Of a stretch of DNA of 64,000 nucleotides, positions 60,526 to 64,000 are shown in pieces. The DNA lies in the NCBI RefSeq assembly GCF_000001735.4, contig NC_003075.7, positions 14,075,001 to 14,139,000 on the forward strand. The letters are read 5' to 3'. The number at the start of each line of letters is the position of its first letter. Position 1 is the first letter of the stretch. The notes under the pieces were generated by a model, which saw nothing but the letters and a program-made list of their open reading frames with translations, searched no databases and was not told the DNA's origin. This DNA comes from Arabidopsis thaliana. Taxonomy: Eukaryota > Streptophyta > Magnoliopsida > Brassicales > Brassicaceae. The position numbers were made by a program, and so were the translations under genes.

Positions 60526-62953
60526 TCACACCTCCAATTTACTGTTTTGTTGTGTCCATAATTTAGCGTATCTGCCAGATTTCCCCAACAACACTTCGTG
60601 TGTCCCTTTTTCCACCACTTTTCCTTTCTCCATTACTAATATCTCATCACATTGCATTGCAGTGGTCAGTCTATGTGCAATGAAAATGCAAGTCCTGTTA
60701 CTCGCTAGCGACCTCAGCGTTTTCATTATCTCTGCCTCGGTTTTACTGTCGAGTGCACTTGTTGCTTCGTCACACAATAGGATTGCTGGTGATTTCAGAA
60801 ATGCACGAGCAAGTGCCACCCTCTGTTTCTCTCCACCACTCAGCATCAGCCCTCTTTCTCCCACCGCGGTCGAATATTTATCAGGGAATTTCATGATCGT
60901 ATCGTGAATCGCTGCTCGTCGAGCTGCATTGTACACCTCTTCCTCTGTTGCTGAAAGGTTTCCATAGTGAATGTTGTGAAATATAGTGTCGTTAAAGAGC
61001 ACCTGCCATGTGAATTAAGGTTAATGATACGAATATTTATGATTGGTATATATGCCTGATAATGATATTAAATTTGTATATGGAAGTTACTTTGAAGTCA
61101 TGCAATTTGTAGAAAAGTGACATGTTACATTTTAAACTACCAAAACGTATGAAAAAGGCCATGATATTAAAATAAAGATTTTAGTTACAATTAAGAAGCA
61201 TTTTGCAGTGTCAATATCATTTCCTTCATGATTTATGTAGTAAACGTGATTGTAATACAAAAGAGTATACAGTACTAATAATCAAACCCCAATCTGTAAC
61301 CATATGCTAACATACTAAAAACCGGTTTAGACTCATAACAACAAAATGTAAGAGCTAGCAAAATTTATAGTGAAAATGGCAACTTACAGTATCTTGAGGG
61401 ACAACTCCAATGGAGCTTCTAAGACTCTCTAGTCTCACTTCCTTTATATCCTGACCATCAATTTTTACATTTCCGGAATCTACATCAAAGAACCTGAATA
61501 TCATTCTAAGAATAGTCGATTTTCCGCTTCCGCTACTACCGACAATCGCCACACTTTTCCCTGCCGGTACCTCAAATGAAATCCCATCTAAAATCTTTCT
61601 CTCCGGTAGATAACTAAAATGTACATTCTCAAAACTAATGCTTCCACCTTTCAGAACAAGAGGAGGGAGCTTCCTGTCTATATCTTTATCTCCGATATCA
61701 GATCTCTCCTCTAGAAACTTAAACATCGATTTCATGTCGACAAGTCCCTGAACGGTGTCGCTGTAAACAACCCCGAGAAAGTAAAGAGGAAGAGACAGTT
61801 GAAAGAGGAGACCATTCACCATCACCAAATCACCAACTGTCATCTGACCATTCATAATCCCCTGAGAACACAACACCATTGCTGTTGACAAAGCTGTACT
61901 AAATATAAAACTCTGTCCAAAATTTAATAAGGCAAAGCTTTTCCGACTTTGCAATGCAGCATCTTCGTAATTTTCGTGTAACTGATCGTACTTTCGAGCT
62001 TCGTAATCTTCGTTGTTGAAATACTTAACAGTCTCGTAGTTTATGAGAGAGTCAATGGCTCTGGTGCTAGCATCGTTTTCAGCTTCATTCATAGCTTTTC
62101 TAATCTTGATTCTCCACTGCGTCATAGCCAACGTGAATGCTATATATGATCCAACAGAAAGACAAGTAATCAATGCATAAACAGCTCCAAATTTGTATGC
62201 TAATATACATGAGACCATTGATATCTCCAAGATCGTGGGCATAATGTTGAAAACCATAGCTGAGAGAATCGTGTTTATAGCGCGGCTTCCACGATCAATG
62301 ATTCTGTTCAAAGCACCTGTGTCTCTATTTAGATGGTAACGAAGATCGAGATCGTGTAAACGCGAGAGAACTTTTCTAGAGATGGTTCGTATGGTGCGGA
62401 GAGCTACTTTGGAGAAAACACTAGTACGAAGCTCGTTGAAAGCAGAAGAACCAGATCGAGCAATGCCATAACCAATGAGAACAGAGGAAGGAGTAGCGAA
62501 AGCAGCAACTAGGTAAGGGTTTGAATCAACGAATGAAGATGAAGAGAGCCAATCTATAGCTACTTTGAAGAGGAAAGGAACTTGAACATTCAAGAACTTA
62601 GCTCCCACGAGACACGCAAAAGCAGAGATGACTCTGAAACAGAGTTTTGGGTTGTCTTTCATCCATAGATAGCTTGAAATCATCCGAAGGATATTCTCCG
62701 ACGACGTCCTGTTGATTTTCTCTGGATGTGGAGCTGAAGTTGAAGTGGAGAAGAACATGACGCGTGCGTTGACCATAGGAGTAATCGGGGATGGAGATTG
62801 ATGAGATGCATTAGTAGGTGGAGATTCAAGAATTGAGTTACGTTTGATGAGCTTGAAGAAACTGTGGTGAAGATGATGATGATGATGATAACCAGAGCGA
62901 AGACGGTACGAAAGAGAAGTGCGACAGAGTTGGAGTTGAGAAACTCTCATCAT
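60526..62953 (-). CDS. ABCB24: Mitochondrial half ABC transporter ABCB24 (ATM2), two exons
   Basis: Minus-strand exons 62953-61388 and 61002-60526 splice to 680 residues, the length I recall for ABCB24/ATM2. An upstream in-frame ATG at 62971 would add six residues (MLGQEA). The N terminus is basic and hydroxylated without acids, with a His run (GYHHHHHLHH) from GAT repeats, a mitochondrial presequence. Six membrane helices follow, with the NRDTGALNRIIDRGSRAIN and YFNNEDYEARKYD motifs of ATM1-type proteins. The ATPase shows Walker A GSSGSGKST, Q-loop VVPQDT, signature LSGGEKQRV, Walker B AILLCDEATSALD and H-loop IAHRLTT. Yeast Atm1 and plant ABCB25 export a sulfur-glutathione species for cytosolic Fe-S and Mo-cofactor synthesis; ABCB24 is thought to be a minor paralogue. 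The tandem copy ABCB23 follows upstream. Confidence 0.95.
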
Positions 62954-63534
62954 TGCTTCTTGTCCTAACATATACAGTTTCGTCTGGTTCGTTTCTTATA
63001 TTTCTGTAGAGTCGTCTGTTTGACTTTTTGCTCGACCTCTTTCTGAATCCAGTTTCGTACCATAGCACCTGAAGAAGAATAAGATTAAAAAATTACCTCT
63101 TGCTTGGAGATCTCAACTTGTTAATAACCTCCCCAGTCTTTGTTTACAATAAGATTATGAATTAGATATCTCGGAGATAACCGGTCCTGGTTCGATTGCC
63201 ACGTGTTTTAGGCATGAGAACCGGATACTTCAAGGACTATTGGTTTTTATCCAATTCAATGATTCCAAAGGTAATACAAATAGCTTACTTTAAAACCGAA
63301 TAACGAAACTTTTTGATTTGTCAAAAGGTAATTGAAAAAATCGGTTTGGTACCTCTACGACTATAAATGATTTTCCCAAGGTTACAAATATGTTTTATTT
63401 TTTGTAACAAGGCTACAAAGTACCATCAATGATATTTGCAAATATATGATTCCAAAAATAAGGGAAGTCAGCAAAAAAAAAGAATTAGTGAGGCGAAAAC
63501 AGAACCCAAACACTAGCTGTCTAGCTCTTGAGAT
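62954..63534. other. Spacer between ABCB24 and ABCB23
   Basis: This holds the ABCB24 promoter and leader and the ABCB23 3' UTR. It is only 580 bases and AT rich. The short homology between the two genes begins a few bases after the ABCB23 stop and runs into the coding sequence. Confidence 0.6.
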
Positions 63535-64000
63535 TCACACCTCCAGTGTACTGTTTTGTTGTGTCCATAATTTAGCGTATCTGCCAGATTTCTCCAACAA
63601 CACTTGGTGTGTCCCTTTTTCCACCACTTTCCCTTTCTCCATTACTATTATCTCATCACATTGCATCGCAGTGGTCAGCCTATGTGCAATGAAAATGCAT
63701 GTTCTGTTACTCGCTAGCGACCTGAACGTTTTCATTATCTCTGCCTCGGTTTTACTATCAAGCGCATTCGTTGCTTCGTCACACAAGAGAATCGCTGGTG
63801 ATTTCAGAAAGGCACGAGCAAGTGCCACTCTTTGTTTTTCTCCACCACTCAGCATCAGCCCTCTTTCTCCCACCGCGGTCGAATATTTATCCGGAAATTT
63901 CATGATCGTATCGTGAATCACTGCTCGCCTAGCTGCATCGTACACCTCTTCTTCTGTTGCTGAAAGGTTTCCATAGTGAATGTTGTGAAATATTGTGTCA
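63535..64000 (-). CDS. ABCB23: Mitochondrial half ABC transporter ABCB23 (ATM1), C-terminal part
   Basis: The window ends inside the last exon; the frame runs to 64000 without a stop. Visible are DTIFHNIHYGNLSATEEEV, signature LSGGEKQRV, Walker B AILLCDEA, H-loop IAHRLTT and the end of the protein NSTLEV. It is nearly identical to ABCB24 over this stretch, with about a dozen changes. One change lies in the D-loop: DEATNALD instead of DEATSALD. The rest of the gene is beyond the window, so I cannot judge the whole protein. Probable locus AT4G28630. Confidence 0.92.
   Translation of the reverse strand, partial: DTIFHNIHYGNLSATEEEVYDAARRAVIHDTIMKFPDKYSTAVGERGLMLSGGEKQRVALARAFLKSPAILLCDEATNALDSKTEAEIMKTFRSLASNRTCIFIAHRLTTAMQCDEIIVMEKGKVVEKGTHQVLLEKSGRYAKLWTQQNSTLEV

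Overview
This is plant nuclear DNA, almost certainly Arabidopsis thaliana chromosome 4, locus range about AT4G28480 to AT4G28630. The basis is recognition of many complete proteins whose spliced lengths and motifs match known Arabidopsis genes in the known order (HAESA, SND2, PHB1, CRC, KIR1, CKL6, RIC7, FAO4B, MRS2-6, MRL7, NPGR2, PHR1, ABCB24, ABCB23). GT-AG introns, AT-rich spacers and plant promoter motifs agree. Locus numbers and published functions come from memory; exon boundaries were read by hand from splice signals and frame continuity, and nearly all spliced genes close to whole codon counts.

Layout. 1-91: the end of a DNAJ gene. 321-1011 (-): DMP7-type membrane protein. 2894-5965 (+): HAESA receptor kinase. 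8014-9266 (+): NAC factor SND2. 9970-11372 (-): prohibitin PHB1. 12596-14617 (+): cruciferin C seed storage globulin. 15725-19603 (-): NAC factor KIR1/ANAC074. 19604-32283: a 12.7 kb gene-poor stretch holding two short MITE-like elements and microsatellites. 32284-35511 (+): casein kinase CKL6. 36204-38468 (+): TBC RabGAP. 39754-40795 (+): RIC7. 41015-42367 (-): an LRR protein. 44548-46923 (+): long-chain fatty alcohol oxidase. 47101-47421: a tRNA-derived SINE. 47685-47825 (+): a 46-residue membrane smORF. 48489-50003 (+): Mg transporter MRS2-6. 50367-51828 (-): plastid protein MRL7/SVR4. 52315-52494 (+): a second membrane smORF. 55046-57599 (+): NPGR2. 58164-59951 (-): PHR1. 60526-62953 (-): ABCB24. 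63535-64000 (-, partial): ABCB23.

These are ordinary single plant genes, not an operon or pathway cluster. The one clear local family is the tandem ABCB24/ABCB23 pair. The HAESA-SND2 neighbourhood has a known relative on chromosome 1 (HSL1 near SND3), which suggests an old segmental duplication. I found no CRISPR array, virus, tRNA or rRNA gene, and no convincing new multi-gene system. The most interesting items are two untracked-type small membrane ORFs, an intact-looking SINE, a 204-bp hAT-like MITE, a long perfect hairpin upstream of HAESA, a stop-free 72-nt intron inside the HAESA kinase domain, two promoter-like modules lacking genes, and a D-loop change in ABCB23.
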